From an uncultured Bacillota bacterium (GTDB taxonomy: Bacteria > Bacillota > Clostridia > Tissierellales > Tepidimicrobiaceae), in contig CALBUB010000035.1 in assembly GCA_937967955.1 (NCBI GenBank), positions 1 through 5,342 of the forward strand: a stretch of DNA of 5,342 bases, read 5' to 3'. A program made the translations under genes and the position numbers. Below, piece after piece: positions 5,321 to 5,342 of this stretch. Positions within the stretch are counted from its first letter, which is position 1. The number at the start of each line of letters is the position of its first letter. The notes below the pieces were generated by a model. It was not told the DNA's origin. It did not search any database and was given only the letters and a program-made list of their open reading frames with translations.

Positions 5321-5342
5321 AATTTGCTTGTTCTGTCCGTTT
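5319..5342 (-). CDS. Possible C-terminal tail of a convergent gene entering from the right edge
   Basis: On the minus strand the last bases read AAA CGG ACA GAA CAA GCA AAT TAA (…KRTEQAN-stop), with the TAA at 5321-5319 touching the hairpin that also follows glpP. The geometry resembles the shared terminator between recX and the vanW-like gene. Seven codons cannot identify a family, and other frames cannot be excluded, so this is only a suggestion. Confidence 0.22.
   Translation of the reverse strand, partial: KRTEQAN

Noticed and set aside
1..5342. CRISPR array, insertion sequence, phage attachment site, tRNA or rRNA
   Set aside because: No regularly spaced repeats, transposase or integrase motifs, terminal inverted repeats with target duplications, or tRNA cloverleaf segments were seen.

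Overview
This is an AT-rich window with dense short intergenic regions, strong GGAGG-type ribosome binding sites, two TTG starts and heavy use of AGA/AGG and ATA codons. Together with the gene families present (RecX, VanW, GlpP, a YkuK-type RNase H-like protein), this points to a low-GC Firmicute, most likely of the Clostridia/Tissierellia type. The exact genus cannot be read from the sequence.

Layout: (1) At 1-167 (minus strand) lies the N-terminal third of a YkuK/DUF458-type protein, cut by the window edge. (2) At 388-810 (minus strand) a TTG-initiated four-helix membrane protein of unknown function is followed by its own terminator. (3) A probable three-gene operon on the plus strand (962-3583) holds a Cys-nucleophile alpha/beta hydrolase, a membrane-anchored HGGGW/GxSxG esterase and recX, with gaps of only 14 and 13 bases. 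(4) At 3630-4553 (minus strand) lies a VanW-domain protein with a G5-like C-terminus, convergent with recX; a perfect 15-bp hairpin fills the space between them. (5) At 4717-5286 (plus strand) a TTG-initiated glpP lies divergent from vanW, ends in a strong hairpin terminator, and is possibly followed by the tail of a convergent gene at the right edge.

The genes do not form one pathway. The clearest functional unit is the hydrolase-hydrolase-recX operon, where the two hydrolases have different nucleophiles (Cys and Ser), so they are not simple duplicates. glpP encodes the glycerol-3-phosphate-responsive mRNA antiterminator. Its promoter region carries repeated GGTAAA elements that look like an operator, and no glycerol gene is visible next to it. 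I saw no mobile element, CRISPR array, tRNA or rRNA. The window is mostly ordinary chromosome. The items most worth a second look are the DLH-like Cys hydrolase, its linkage to recX, and the glpP control region.
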